From NCBI RefSeq assembly GCF_030316605.1, contig NZ_CP127039.1, forward strand, positions 1,612,001 through 1,676,000: 64,000 nucleotides of DNA, written 5' to 3'. Numbering within the stretch: position 1 is the first letter of the stretch; each line of letters opens with the position of its first letter. The notes under the pieces are model-generated. The model saw only the letters and a program-made list of their open reading frames with translations. It was not told the origin of the DNA and did not search any database. Below, piece after piece: positions 10,541 through 21,288 of the stretch. Source of the DNA: Spiroplasma ixodetis Y32. GTDB lineage: Bacteria; Bacillota_I; Bacilli_A; Mycoplasmatales; VBWQ01. Both the position numbers and the translations under genes were made by a program.

Positions 10541-11380
10541 TTAAAATTTTACTATTCTTGAATTAGTTGGCTTTATTCTTTGCTTATAATTTTTTGTTGG
10601 AATATCATTTTCATATTTACGTAGTGTTTGTTCTCAAGGGATGTCCTTTTCTTTTTGTTTATTAATGGGGTTAGATATTTGTAGTTTTGGTTGTATTTTT
10701 AGAGGTACTGAAATATCTGAATTTAAAGAATCTGTTGATGTGGATTTTGAATTAAAACCTTCATCACTACTGTTAGATAATAATTGATTTTCCAAATCAC
10801 AAATTTTTTCACTAAGTTGAAATATTTCTGATTCAAATTGTTCAACCATTTGCTCATTGACTTCGACAATTGTTTCTTTTTCTTGCTGTTCTTTTTGAAT
10901 TATTAAATCAATTAATAAATTATTGTTATTATTTAACAAATTATTTTTATCTTCTAATAATTTGTTTTCATGTTCAGTTATTTGATTAATATTAGTTATT
11001 AAATTTGCGTATTTTGTTTGTTTTTCAATATAATTTGAATTTAAAATATTAATTTTTTGTTGATTATTTAATTTTGTTTTTTTAAATAATTCACAATTTA
11101 TTTCTTCTGTTTCAATTAAATTATTAATACTTTTATTTTTATTTATTTTTCCAAATGAAAAAAGATTAATAAAAAAATTTTTAATTTTGTTAATTTTTTG
11201 TTCCTTTAATTTATAGACTTGAATATTAAATTGAAATACTTTATCTTCTATTTCTTTATTTTGTTTAATTCAAAATTGAATAGTTTTTTGATAATTATTA
11301 ATTTCTTTTTCAATTTTCTCACTTTTTTCAATTTGTTTTCTTTTTTCTTCTTTTAAATTTAGTAATTGTTTTTTAATTTT
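10541..11380 (-). pseudogene. Coiled-coil protein, 5' end lost at element A
   Basis: An uninterrupted frame of 280 codons runs from the element A boundary at 11,380 to TAA at 10,541-10,543. It is Lys/Glu/Asn-rich with long heptad-like stretches over most of its length, one hydrophobic patch (KNFFINLFSFGKI) and a Ser-rich segment before a basic C-terminus. No start codon lies on the remaining side, and beyond the insertion the frame meets a stop, so the 5' end is gone. Not recognised; it could belong to the plectrovirus neighbourhood or to a surface/cytoskeletal protein. Confidence 0.6.
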
Positions 11381-12321
11381 GGCTTTTCTCCCTTTATGTA
11401 CTATTTTTAAATTTTATCACATAAATGTTGATAAAAGCCTATCTACGGACTTCTCCCCACATTTTTAAATGAAACATAGCATTACAGTTTCAAAAGTAGG
11501 TATTTTGTTGAATTTATATGCAGCTTCTTTGGCATATAAATGAACATGATGTTTTGCAACTTTGATATGTGTTTTAAATGTTCTTCGTATATGTTTTCAT
11601 ACTGATTCAATTTGATTGGTATTTACGCCAATTTTTGAAACATAACCATCTTGATGGTTAACTGTTTTGTGATTAGGGAAAAGTGATTCGAAATCACGAT
11701 ATCCTTTTCAAGAATCAGTATGTACATCACACTTTGAAGAAATATGGTTTCTTGCAAACTGCAAAAGATTTTTACTTTTTACGTTTTTGATTACTTTCAC
11801 AATTAAATTATTGGTTGTTTTTTCATAAATCCCAACAATTAATGTTCTATTTATCAAAGATCTTCCTTGTTTTTTAAAACCCATATGTGAAAGATACATT
11901 TCATCCATTTGCACTATGCCCTCAACAATAAATTGATGTTCTTGTTTGGCAATACGATTTCTGATTTCATGACCCATTCTTCAAGCAGTTTTCAAAGTCA
12001 CACCCAATTCTTTTGCAACATCAGTTGATGTAACTCCATGTTTGGTGTTTATTCATCTAAAGATAAGATAAAATCAAAATCTCAAAGGTGTTTGTGACTT
12101 GTAAAAAATGGTGTCATGAAGAATACTAAATGTTTGATGACATTTCAAACATCTTATTCTTCTTAAATTAGAAGTATTCAAACTTGTTCAAGAACACATG
12201 ATACATTTGTTTTTCTTCAAACTTGCTATATATTTTAAACAATCCTGTTCTGTTTGAAAAGCATTGTTGAACTCATTCAATTTCATTGTTTCCTCCACAA
12301 GTACATGTGGGGAGAAGTCCG
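11381..12321 (-). mobile_element. IS element A (IS1595-like), copy 3
   Basis: Complete from outer hairpin to CGGACTT end, 941 bp. Flanks TTAATTTT and ATAATTTT match at 7 of 8 positions. Confidence 0.92.
11465..12286 (-). CDS. IS1595-like transposase, 273 aa, intact
   Basis: One of the undamaged copies (822 nt). N-terminal zinc ribbon with two CxxC pairs (residues ~25-50), helix-turn-helix, then the ISXO2-like DDE domain: VQMDEMY (first acid), HTDSWKGY (second), GVNTNQIESVWKHIRR (Asn/Glu motif), C-terminal AKEAAYKFNK. The start ATG 12,286 sits 6 nt after GGAGG. Six in-frame TGA codons read as Trp. Typical of the IS1595 family. Confidence 0.92.
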
Positions 12322-12357
12322 ATAATTTTTTAAAAAAAGAAAAAAAGGAAGTGTTAA

Positions 12358-12594
12358 ATAATTGATTTTAAAGAAATTATAAAATATGCGTTATATATTG
12401 GTGGTTTTTGTTTAATTCTTTGGTTTTGTAGAAATTGAATACGTGAGGGTATAGAAAAATATAAACATAGAAAACATATAAAGGAGAATGATAGTGAGCC
12501 TGATTGTATTTTTTGTCGTAAAGATTTTGAAAAGAAGAAACGTAAATTAGAAATGGAAAAACAACAAAGAGAATTAGAGAAAGGGGGTGATTAA
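12358..12594 (+). CDS. Plectrovirus small membrane protein with CxxC, about 78 aa
   Basis: The frame opens after a TAA with ATA (12,358) then ATT, downstream of AAAGGAAG, and has no ATG near the 5' end, so a non-ATG start is needed. Product: one transmembrane helix (YALYIGGFCLILWFC), then a highly charged tail with CIFC. It ends four bases before the next ATG. The frame is clear but the start is uncertain. Confidence 0.55.
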
Positions 12595-12595
12595 T

Positions 12596-12802
12596 ATGCC
12601 CGCTGGACTATCAGCATTATTAAATATGATTGGTGGTGTAGGACAACAATTATTAAATGCTTTTACTTATATTTTTGGTTGAATATTTACTACTGGCGAT
12701 GGTGGAAAACTTACAAATTGACCGGTGTTAATTTCAATTGTATTTATGGTTCTTGTATTTATTAAGCAGTTTGTTGGTCATATTATCCATGGAACTCATT
12801 AG
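12596..12802 (+). CDS. Plectrovirus coat-type membrane protein, 68 aa
   Basis: Follows GGGGGTGAT at ideal spacing. Small protein with an amphipathic Gly-rich N-terminus (SALLNMIGGVGQQLLNAF) and a C-terminal hydrophobic helix (VLISISIV-like, VFMVLVFIKQF). Size and layout suit a filamentous-virus coat or small virion membrane protein. Two TGA codons read as Trp. Confidence 0.65.
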
Positions 12803-12823
12803 TAATTAGAAAGGAGTAAGCAA

Positions 12824-13078
12824 ATGGTAAAGTTATTTTTTAGTTTGGTTTTTGTTTTACCTTTATTAGGTAGACTTTTGCCAGTTGTTAATACTTTGGT
12901 ACAAACTATTTATATGCAGTATTTAAGTTCTTTTGCTGGATTACATACTGTGACACTTTTTATTAAGTCGTTTTTTTATGATAGTTTATACACTTTACCT
13001 TTGCCTATTCTTGCTTTAATAAATGTTAGTTTTGTATTTTATTTAATTTTAGGATTATTTAGATTTACAAGACATTAG
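12824..13078 (+). CDS. Plectrovirus hydrophobic protein, 84 aa
   Basis: ATG follows AAAGGAG. Two long hydrophobic segments (residues 2-25 and about 48-80) leave little soluble sequence. It is part of the tight viral gene run (11 nt to the next gene), probably an assembly or virion membrane protein. Confidence 0.65.
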   Translation: MVKLFFSLVFVLPLLGRLLPVVNTLVQTIYMQYLSSFAGLHTVTLFIKSFFYDSLYTLPLPILALINVSFVFYLILGLFRFTRH

Positions 13079-13089
13079 GATGTGAAATT

Positions 13090-13377
13090 ATGTTTATACC
13101 TTTTATTACAACCATTATGCAATTATTTGCTTTAATTTTTATGAAGTTTTTTAGTTTTCCACTTGGTGATTTAGGTTTTAATTTAGGTACTTTAATGATA
13201 TTTTTGATTTTGCTTAGATTTGCATTTAGGGTTATTTTACCTGAATTAATGTTACCAACATTAGGTTTAGGTTGTGGTGTTAAGAAAATTGCGAAGTCTT
13301 CCGTTTCAGTTGGTAAAGCAATTGCTAAGGGTCATAAACAAACACAAGATGTTAGTGGGATAAATGTAGGTAATTAA
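13090..13377 (+). CDS. Plectrovirus membrane protein, 95 aa
   Basis: Two hydrophobic segments (residues 1-30 and 33-58) followed by a Gly-containing basic tail (GVKKIAKSSVSVGKAIAKGHK). The pattern of hydrophobic segments plus a basic end resembles coat proteins that contact DNA. Two bases separate it from the next gene. Confidence 0.65.
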   Translation: MFIPFITTIMQLFALIFMKFFSFPLGDLGFNLGTLMIFLILLRFAFRVILPELMLPTLGLGCGVKKIAKSSVSVGKAIAKGHKQTQDVSGINVGN

Positions 13378-13379
13378 TT

Positions 13380-13577
13380 ATGTCTAATTTTGTTTTTAGT
13401 ATATTGCATTTTATTTTTATATTTTCTAGTAAAGATATTCAAATATTTTTAAATCAACCACATATTACTGATGAAGTTTATATTTTGTTTAATTTGACTT
13501 TTTGGATGGTATTAGGTGTATTTTTTAATTTTATTTATCGTACTATTAAATTTGTTTTTAGGTCATTATTTGGGTAG
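13380..13577 (+). CDS. Plectrovirus membrane protein, 65 aa
   Basis: Two hydrophobic stretches (residues 3-20 and 36-58) with a short basic end. No distinct ribosome binding site; its ATG overlaps the end of the preceding gene (TAATTATG), which suggests coupled translation. Confidence 0.6.
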   Translation: MSNFVFSILHFIFIFSSKDIQIFLNQPHITDEVYILFNLTFWMVLGVFFNFIYRTIKFVFRSLFG

Positions 13578-13612
13578 GTGTTAGTTATGAGTGTTTTAGA
13601 AATTTATAATAA

Positions 13613-14994
13613 GGCATCAGTTAGTTAAGTTTACTCCTATAATTTTTAATCTAGACAGTATGATTAGTTTAAATAATTAATAGTTAAGGAGTAAAGATGA
13701 AATATAAAGTTTATACAAGAAAAATTAAACTAGATGTTTTAAATGAATATGTAGTGATTAAAAAATTAAAAACCATTGATATTAAAACCAAATATCAATT
13801 ATCAACCAGATCATTAATTTATAATTGAGTAAAAAAATATCAAAAAAATAATAAATTAATTACTATTCATACTTTTCAAACAAATCATCAAATAGATAAA
13901 GTGAATATCAAAGATAAAAATTTAAAACTTGAAAATAAAAAACTCAAAAAGTCACTACTAAAAGAAAAAATAAAAAATGAATTTTTAAGACAAAAACAAT
14001 TCTGTGATAAAGAATTAAAAAACAATCAAAATATTTTAAATAGTAAATTATTGAAAAGTAAATGGTTTTTTAATAGTTGATAAATATAGAAATAAAAATT
14101 ATGGAATTAATGACATAATTAGTTTATTACCTATCAGTAAAGTTGCATATTATAAATGAATAAAAAACGGTAAAAAGAAATATCAAACAAAAATTGATAA
14201 TGAGTTATTAAAAGAATTAAATAAAATTGTTGTTATTAGCAACAAAGATAAAATAATTAAAATTACTAGTTTAGAAAAGGTGAGATTAGAATTAAAGAAA
14301 AACAACACCAATCTTAAATGCAGTAAAAACAGTATTATGAGGTTATTAGAAGATAATAATATCTAACTATTAACCAAACCCAAAAAACAGCGTAGAGCGA
14401 AATCTAATGTCTTAAAATCAAATTTCCAAGATTTATTAAAACGTAATTTTACCAGTAATACTTATCTTGAAAAAGTTGGCATCGATGGTACTTGATTTAA
14501 AGAATTAATTATTAATAATAAAAAACTAAATTATTATTAGAAATTGCTACAGATATGAATAGTAATGCTATAGTTAATTGAAAAATTAATAAAAGTGAAA
14601 ATGCAATAACCATTTTAAATGTTCTTAATCAAGTAACAAAGGCAAGTCGTAAAGAACATAAAATATTTGCAACATTTATCCAGTCTGATTTAGGTTCAGG
14701 TAATACTAGTAAAATAGTTACAAATAGTTTTAATAAAAGTAAAACTTTAATTCATTCAAAAAGTTTATCAGGATTTAAAGGCAACCAAGTAAGTGAATGT
14801 TTAAATCGCTGAATCAAAAGAGATTTTAAAATTATGTTTGGTAACAAGTTTAATAGCATTAAACATTTCACAGAAGCATTAAGAAAATTTATTAACTGAT
14901 GAAATAAAGATAGAATGATTTTACGATTAAAAATGTCTCCAAACCAATTTGTACAGATTTGAAGACAAGAAAGTAAACTTATCTAACCAATGCC
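13613..14994 (+). mobile_element. IS element B (IS3-like), copy 2
   Basis: Ends GGCATCAGTTAGTTAAG (one base changed from the usual GGCATAAG) and ...CCAATGCC, with a 3-bp TAA duplication on both sides. Inserted in the plectrovirus remnant. Confidence 0.9.
13697..14986 (+). pseudogene. IS3-like transposase, frameshifted
   Basis: Compared with copy 1 it has an extra G near 14,063 (AAATGG for AAATG), a TAA stop after DNNI near 14,364, and one A fewer in the A run near 14,521. The net length is unchanged, but the frame is broken. Confidence 0.85.
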
Positions 14995-15027
14995 TAAATA
15001 CATCAATGTATAGTTGATTATTGAACT

Positions 15028-15162
15028 ATGTTTATAGGTAATCCAGTTGATGATTTTACTACTATTTTATGAAATTTAGTAGTTTATGGAACTCAGTTTT
15101 TTATTGGATTTGTTTTATTTTATGGTTCATGGTGAATTTTAAAATGTTTATTTGGTAAATAA
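15028..15162 (+). CDS. Plectrovirus small membrane protein, 44 aa
   Basis: MFIGNPVDDF then one hydrophobic helix (about residues 13-40) containing three Trp encoded TGA/TGG. The stop lies 2 bp before the next gene's ATG. It resembles the other single-helix virion proteins of this block. Confidence 0.55.
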
Positions 15163-15164
15163 TT

Positions 15165-16214
15165 ATGTGATTTAAGTTTGCTAAATTATTTTTTGTTGTA
15201 AATACTTCTGTTCAAGCACCCACTAGTTTAATTGCTTCAAATGACCCTAATGTTGTTAAATGATATTAAAAAAGAAATGGTTAAACATGTTAAATACCAT
15301 AGTTTTGATGATTGAGCAACAATTCCATGAAATTCTGCTTATTTTGATGTTGACCAACCGGATTTAAAATTAGTAAGTGGTGAATTTATTGGTAATCAGG
15401 GTACTTATATATGTTCTTATTATAGTGATACAGTTGGTATTTCATCACAAGAGATAAATATGGGGTCTGGTGTTTATACTTTTAATAGAAAACAATTGGA
15501 TGAATTTTCACGTATTATGTTTAATCATAATTATGTTGTAGAAAAGAATACTAATCGTTTGAATTTTGTTAATCGTGATATGAGAGTTATAGATTTTCAA
15601 ACACAGTTAAATTTTGAAATTGATAAACCTTTGAGTTTTTATATTCAAGGATTTATGTTTTATTTTGAATATGAACATTTTAAAACTTTTACTGCTAATT
15701 TTGTTTTTAGTTTTTTAGATAATGTTGGTGATACAAAATATGTTTTTAAAGGTAAAGTTGATAATGATATTTATCAGCAAGATTTATATAATTTTGTTAC
15801 TATTCCTATTCGTGTTCCAAATTTAAGACATTTAACGGTATTTTTGATGTTCATGGTGAATGAATTCCGCCTATTTGAGCGCAATTAAATTTTGGTCAAA
15901 TTAATATTTTTTCAAGTGAGAAAGTAACACCAGTTCCACCAAATAGTCCTTTTAATCCTGAGTATGAACGTGTTAGTTGATATGATGTTTTTGGTCATTT
16001 GCGTAATGCTTTTAGATGAGTACTTTATGGCGTTGTTGGTAAAGTTTTACCAGTTGAACCATTAAGAAAATTTTTTACTAAACTTGATGGATTATTGAGA
16101 CGTATTTTTGATGATACTATTAGTTCTGTTTTAAATGTTGATTTTACTAGTGGTTTAGAACAAGTTTTAACTTTATGAGTATTTTTAAAAACAGTAGGAT
16201 TTTTAGTTGGTTAG
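15165..16214 (+). pseudogene. Plectrovirus DUF3688-like protein, two frameshifts
   Basis: The N-terminus (about 31 codons with a hydrophobic signal-like segment KFAKLFFVVNTS) ends at TAA 15,267. The frame resumes one base off and stays open to 15,888, then shifts again near 15,845 and runs to TAG at 16,212. Rejoined, it is a ~350-aa protein: exported N-terminus, central beta-rich region (VYTFNRKQLDEFSR, NFVTIPIRVPNLRH), C-terminal hydrophobic helix (LWVFLKTVGFLVG). This matches the large surface/adsorption-type protein of spiroplasma plectroviruses as I know it. The copy is inactive unless the indels are sequencing errors. Confidence 0.7.
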
Positions 16215-16225
16215 GAGTTGAAATA

Positions 16226-16971
16226 ATGCCTTGATATGGTTATTTACTTTTAGGAGTTTTATTATTAATAACACTGTATCCATTTTTAATAACTAGAAAA
16301 AATATAAAAATATTACAACGTGTAGGTAGTTATATTATTTCAGCACCACCACGTACTGGTAAATCTGCTCTTGCTTGTTGTTTAGCACAAAAACATAAGG
16401 GTAGAGTAGTAAGAGTCCTATTCCTATTAAAGTTCGTAATGAATATAGTTATCGCTGTTCTTATGATGATGTTTTTAAATTTAATCAATTAAATAGTAAT
16501 TATGATTTTAAAGAGTGTGATATGGTTGTTTTAGATGAGTTAGGTTTGAAAATTAATAGTAATGATTTGTCGTCCGAATTTAAAGAAACACAAGAAAGTC
16601 TAGGAATGTTTTGTAAATTAATAGGTCATAATTTTAATGGAATTATGTATATGATTGAATAACACCCCGATAGAATACCAAAACAAGCACGTGAAAAAGT
16701 AGAGTATATTGTTCAAGTTAAAAGAATGCGTATTTTGTTATTTTTAGTTAAGTTTAAACTAAATATTTATACTAATGTTGATGACTATAATAAAGTTGTC
16801 TTATCTAAAAGACAAACTAAGAAAATAATTAAACGTGGTGGATTACCACCTAGTTATAGTGGTGAAACTATGACTTTTAGTTTATGATTTCTTAGGTCTT
16901 ATTTACAAAGATATAATAGTCGTGCTTTAAATTATATTCATTCGTTAAAGAGTGAATTAAGTAGTGTTTAA
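16226..16971 (+). pseudogene. Plectrovirus Zot-like assembly ATPase, broken
   Basis: N-terminal membrane helix (YLLLGVLLLITLYPFLI) then a P-loop, SAPPRTGKSAL, about residue 50, and a Walker-B-like MVVLDELGL: the pattern of Zot/pI filamentous-phage assembly ATPases. There is a one-base shift near 16,411 and an in-frame TAA at about 16,660 where CAA (Gln) is likely (IE-stop-HPDR). So the motor for virion extrusion is not functional here. Confidence 0.75.
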
Positions 16972-17152
16972 AGACTATGAAAAGTCACAAGCATTAGATT
17001 TTACTGTTGATGATATTAGAGCAGTAGGATTAGATAAATTGGATAATATATTACAAACTGAAAAGAAAGAAACTGAAAATACTGTATGCCGTGCTTGTTA
17101 TTATAGAAATAAATATTCTAGGAAAAATAAGAAAGATGTTAAAATAGAGTAA
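16964..17152 (+). CDS. Plectrovirus small protein with CRACYYR motif, about 62 aa
   Basis: GTG start inside the end of the ATPase gene (overlap 8 nt). Charged protein with one CxxC near the C-terminus and a Lys/Arg-rich tail, possibly nucleic-acid binding. Last gene before the hairpin region. Confidence 0.55.
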   Translation: MFKDYEKSQALDFTVDDIRAVGLDKLDNILQTEKKETENTVCRACYYRNKYSRKNKKDVKIE

Positions 17153-17173
17153 ACCTATATTATTGGTCGAAGT

Positions 17174-17251
17174 CAACCAGAACCTTGGTTGGTTGGCCGT
17201 GGGGTTTACCCCACTGGGGTGAGTTGCGAAGCAACGAGGGGCAAAGCCCCT
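17174..17251 (+). repeat. GC-rich hairpin cluster of the plectrovirus
   Basis: CAACC/GGTTG (17,174-17,191), GTGGGGtttaCCCCAC (17,199-17,214), GTTGCgaaGCAAC (17,223-17,235) and AGGGGCaaaGCCCCT (17,237-17,251) lie in tandem, the last three as perfect stems with 3-4-nt loops. They are far richer in G+C than anything else in the window. Likely origin, packaging signal or terminator of the single-stranded viral DNA. Confidence 0.75.
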
Positions 17252-18028
17252 ATATACTTGAAGGTAGTACAGACATTTTGGACTATTTTCCATCTAATAA
17301 AAGTTTATCAAAATAATCCATAGGAGTCATTAACCCTAATGATTTATGTGGTTTAGAATTGTTATAATATTCTTGAAAAGAATTAACTAATTTTTGAAAT
17401 AAACTAAAATCACTATTTAAATATGGTTTTATTTCAAATAAATTACTTCAATTTCTATGAAATCTTTCAATCTTACCATTACTCTGTGGTGATCTAAACG
17501 GTGTAGTTTCATGAACTATACCTTTTTTATTACAAAAATTTGTAAATCAACAATTCCTTTATGGTTTTCCACAAGATGTATTAACATATTGACTACCATT
17601 ATCAGTTCTAATCCTTTTAATTTTAATTCCCAATTTTTCATAAAAATTTAAAGCATTTTTAGTAGCATTTACAATATCTCTGGTTTGTGCTTGTTCAGAT
17701 GGATAACAATAAGTAATTCGAGTTTTTTCATCAATAAAATCAATAATATATCATCTTTTACTTCCTGTTATATAATCTGATGGCATAAGTTAGTTAAGTT
17801 TACTCCTATAATTTTTAATCTAGACAGTATGATTAGTTTAAATAATTAATAGTTAAGGAGTAAAGATGAAATATAAAGTTTATACAAGAAAAATTAAACT
17901 AGATGTTTTAAATGAATATGTAGTGATTAAAAAATTAAAAACCATTGATATTAAAACCAAATATCAATTATCAACCAGATCATTAATTTATAATTGAGTA
18001 AAAAAATATCAAAAAAATAATAAATTAA

Positions 18029-18967
18029 CGGACTTCTCCCCACATGTACTTGTGGAGGAAACAATGAAATTGAATGAGTTCAACAATGCTTTTCAAACAG
18101 AACAGGATTGTTTAAAATATATAGCAAGTTTGAAGAAAAAAAATGTATCATGTGTTCTTGAACAAGTTTGAATACTTCTAATTTAAGAAGAATAAGATGT
18201 TTGAAATGTCATCAAACATTTAGTATTCTTCATGGCACCATTTTTTACAAGTCACAAACACCTTTGAGATTTTGATTTTATCTCATCTTTAGATGAATAA
18301 ACACCAAACATGGAATTACATCAACTGATGTTGCAAAAGAATTGGGTGTGACTTTGAAAACTGCTTGAAGAATGGGTCATGAAATCAGAAATCGTATTGC
18401 CAAACAAGAACATCAATTTATTGTTGAGGGCATAGTGCAAATGGATGAAATGTATCTTTCACATATGGGTTTTAAAAAACAAGGAAGATCTTTGATAAAT
18501 AAAACATTAATTGTTGGGATTTATGAAAAAACAACCAATAATTTAATTGTGAAAGTAATCAAAAACGCAAAAAGTAAAAATCTTTTGCAGTTTGCAAGAA
18601 ACCATATTTCTTCAAAGTGTGATGTACATACTGATTCTTGAAAAGGATATCGTGATTTCAAATCACTTTTCCCTAATCACAAAACAGTTAACCATCAAGA
18701 TGGTTATGTTTCAAAAATTGGCGTAAATACCAATCGAATTGAATCAGTATGAAAACATATACGAAGAACATTTAAAACACATATCAAAGTTGCAAAACAT
18801 CATGTTCATTTATATGCCAAAGAAGCTGCATATAAATTCAACAAGATACCTACTTTTGAAACTGTAATGTTATGTTTCATTTAAAAATGTGGGGAGAAGT
18901 CCGTATATAGGCTTTTCTCAGCATTTATGTGATAAAATTTAAAATAGTACATAAAGGGAGAAAAGCC
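18029..18967 (+). mobile_element. IS element A (IS1595-like), copy 4
   Basis: 939 bp with a perfect 8-bp duplication TAAATTAA. Because the uninterrupted target is known from other element B copies, this insertion proves that the outer hairpin belongs to the element. Confidence 0.95.
18064..18884 (+). pseudogene. IS1595-like transposase, frameshifted
   Basis: 821 nt. The C of AAAAACAAATGT in the zinc-ribbon region is missing (near 18,142), shifting the frame before the first CxxC. Confidence 0.88.
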
Positions 18968-20344
18968 TAAATTAATTACTATTCATACTTTTCAAACAAA
19001 TCATCAAATAGATAAAGTGAATATCAAAGATAAAAATTTAAAACTTGAAAATAAAAAACTCAAAAAGTCACTACTAAAAGAAAAAATAAAAAATGAATTT
19101 TTAAGACAAAAACAATCCTGTGATAAAGAATTAAAAAACAATCAAAATATTTTAAATAGTAAATTATTGAAAAGTAAATGTTTTTTAATAGTTGATAAAT
19201 ATAGAAATAAAAATTATGGAATTAATGACATAATTAGTTTGTTACCTATCAGTAAAGTTGCATATTATAAATGAATAAAAAACGGTAAAAAGAAATATCA
19301 AACAAAAATTGATAATGAGTTATTAAAAGAATTAAATAAAATTGTTGTTATTAGCAACAAAGATAAAATAATTAAAATTACTAGTTTAGAAAAGGTGAGA
19401 TTAGAATTAAAGAAAAACAACACCAATCTTAAATGCAGTAAAAACAGCATTATGAGGTTATTAGAAGATAATAATATCCAAAAACTATTAACCAAACCCA
19501 AAAAACAGCGTAGAGCGAAATCTAATGCCTTAAAATCAAATTTCCAAGATTTATTAAAACGTAATTTTACCAGTAATACTTATCTTGAAAAAGTTGGCAT
19601 CGATGGTACTTGATTTAAAGAATTAATTATTAATAATAAAAAAACTAAATTATTATTAGAAATTGCTACAGATATGAATAGTAATGCTATAGTTGGTTGA
19701 AAAATTAATAAAAGTGAAAATGCAATAACCATTTTAAATGTTCTTAATCAAGTAACAAAGGCAAGTCGTAAAGAACATAAAATATTTGCAACATTTATCC
19801 AGTCTGATTTAGGTTCAGGTAATACTAGTAAAATAGTTACAAATAGTTTTAATAAAAGTAAAACTTTAATTCATTCAAAAAGTTTATCAGGATTTAAAGG
19901 CAACCAAGTAAGTGAATGTTTAAATCGCTGAATCAAAAGAGATTTTAAAATTATGTTTGGTAACAAGTTTAATAGCATTAAACATTTCACAGAAGCATTA
20001 AGAAAATTTATTAACTGATGAAATAATGATAGAATGATTTTACGATTAAAAATGTCTCCAAACCAATTTGTACAGATTTGAAGACAAGAAAGTAAACTTA
20101 TCTAACCAATGCCGATACTACTTTAATATCAGTCTGCAATAATCCAGTTTCTTTTACTTCATATCTCAAATGTTTTTTCTTAATAGTTTTTTGTGAATAA
20201 AAAACAAAACGTTTTAATCAACGATATATAGTTTTAACCGAAGGTTTTGGCAAAAAATTAAACCTAATATCATCAATATGTCTTATTAAATAACAAAATT
20301 GAAAAGCACCTATACCAAACTCTTCTTTATACTGAACAAAATAA

Positions 20345-21288
20345 CGGACTTCTCCCCACATGTACTTGTGGAGAAAACAATGAAATTGAATGAGTTCAAC
20401 AATGCTTTTCAAACAGAACAGGATTGTTTAAAATATATAGCAAGTTTGAAGAAAAACAAATGTATCATGTGTTCTTGAACAAGTTTGAATACTTCTAATT
20501 TAAGAAGAATAAGATGTTTGAAATGTCATCAAACATTTAGTAGTATTCTTCATGGCACCATTTTTTACAAGTCACAAACACCTTTGAGATTTTGATTTTA
20601 TCTCATCTTTAGATGAATAAACACCAAACATGGAATTACATCAACTGATGTTGCAAAAGAATTGGGTGTGACTTTGAAAACTGCTTGAAAAATGGGTCAT
20701 GAAATCAGAAATCGTATTGCCAAACAAGAACATCAATTTATTGTTGAGGGCATAGTGCAAATGGATGAAATGTATCTTTCACATATGGGTTTTAAAAAAC
20801 AAGGAAGATCTTTGATAAATAAAACATTAATTGTTGGGATTTATGAAAAAACAACCAATAATTTAATTGTGAAAGTAATCAAAAACGCAAAAAGTAAAAA
20901 TCTTTTGCAGTTTGCAAGAAACCATATTTCTTCAAAGTGTGATGTACATACTGATTCTTGAAAAGGATATCGTGATTTCAAATCACTTTTCCCTAATCAC
21001 AAAACAGTTAACCATCAAGATGGTTATGTTTCAAAAATTAGCGTAAATACCAATCAAATTGAATCAGTATGAAAACATATACGAAGAACATTTAAAACAC
21101 ATATCAAAGTTGCAAAACATCATGTTCATTTATATGCCAAAGAAGCTGCATATAAATTCAACAAGATACCTACTTTTGAAACTGTAATGCTATGTTTCAT
21201 TTAAAAATGTGGGGAGAAGTCCGTAGATAGGCTTTTCTCAACATTTATGTGATAAAATTTAAAAATAGTACATAAAGGGAGAAAAGCC
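20345..21288 (+). mobile_element. IS element A (IS1595-like), copy 5
   Basis: Perfect CAAAATAA duplication at 20,337-20,344 and 21,289-21,296; the joined target matches the uninterrupted element C sequence. Confidence 0.95.
20380..21204 (+). CDS. IS1595-like transposase, 274 aa, in frame with one extra Ser
   Basis: 825 nt with a 3-bp duplication (TAGTAGTA) that adds one residue after the second CxxC. Other differences: Arg to Lys in TAWKMG and Gly to Ser before VNTN. The ribosome binding site is weakened to GGAGAAA. Probably translated, activity uncertain. Confidence 0.8.

Larger units (their letters stand above)
13587..15014 (+). pseudogene. Small plectrovirus ORF split by element B
   Basis: ATG 13,587 follows AGGTG. 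Removing element B (13,613-14,994) and its TAA duplication leaves a 13-codon frame ending in TAG. It was either a very short peptide or the start of a longer gene now out of frame. Confidence 0.4.
12322..17257 (+). mobile_element. SpV1-type plectrovirus remnant
   Basis: A run of small plus-strand genes in the order known from spiroplasma plectroviruses: membrane/coat-type proteins, a DUF3688-like protein, a Zot-like ATPase, a small Cys-containing protein and a GC-rich hairpin region. No replication-initiation gene is present. Element A bounds it on the left, element C on the right, and element B interrupts it. Two large genes are frameshifted, so it is a non-productive integrated copy. Confidence 0.8.
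17866..20105 (+). pseudogene. IS3-like transposase split by element A
   Basis: Removing element A and one TAAATTAA duplication restores 1293 nt (430 aa), one codon longer than copy 1 (NNIQKLL for NNIKLL). The insertion is about 54 codons into the gene, between the helix-turn-helix and the coiled coil. Confidence 0.88.
17782..20113 (+). mobile_element. IS element B (IS3-like), copy 3, containing element A
   Basis: Ends GGCATAAGTTAGTTAAG and CCAATGCC with a 3-bp GAT duplication in the element C gene. Element A copy 4 lies inside at 18,029-18,967. Confidence 0.92.

Noticed and set aside
11708-11977. Repeated 89-codon protein MGHEIRN...HTDS as a separate gene
   Set aside because: It is only the segment between two TGA (Trp) codons of the 273-aa element A transposase.
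17051-17293. Minus-strand frame across the plectrovirus hairpins
   Set aside because: Composed of palindromic GC-rich repeat and terminal repeat sequence; no ribosome binding site; antisense to a better plus-strand gene.
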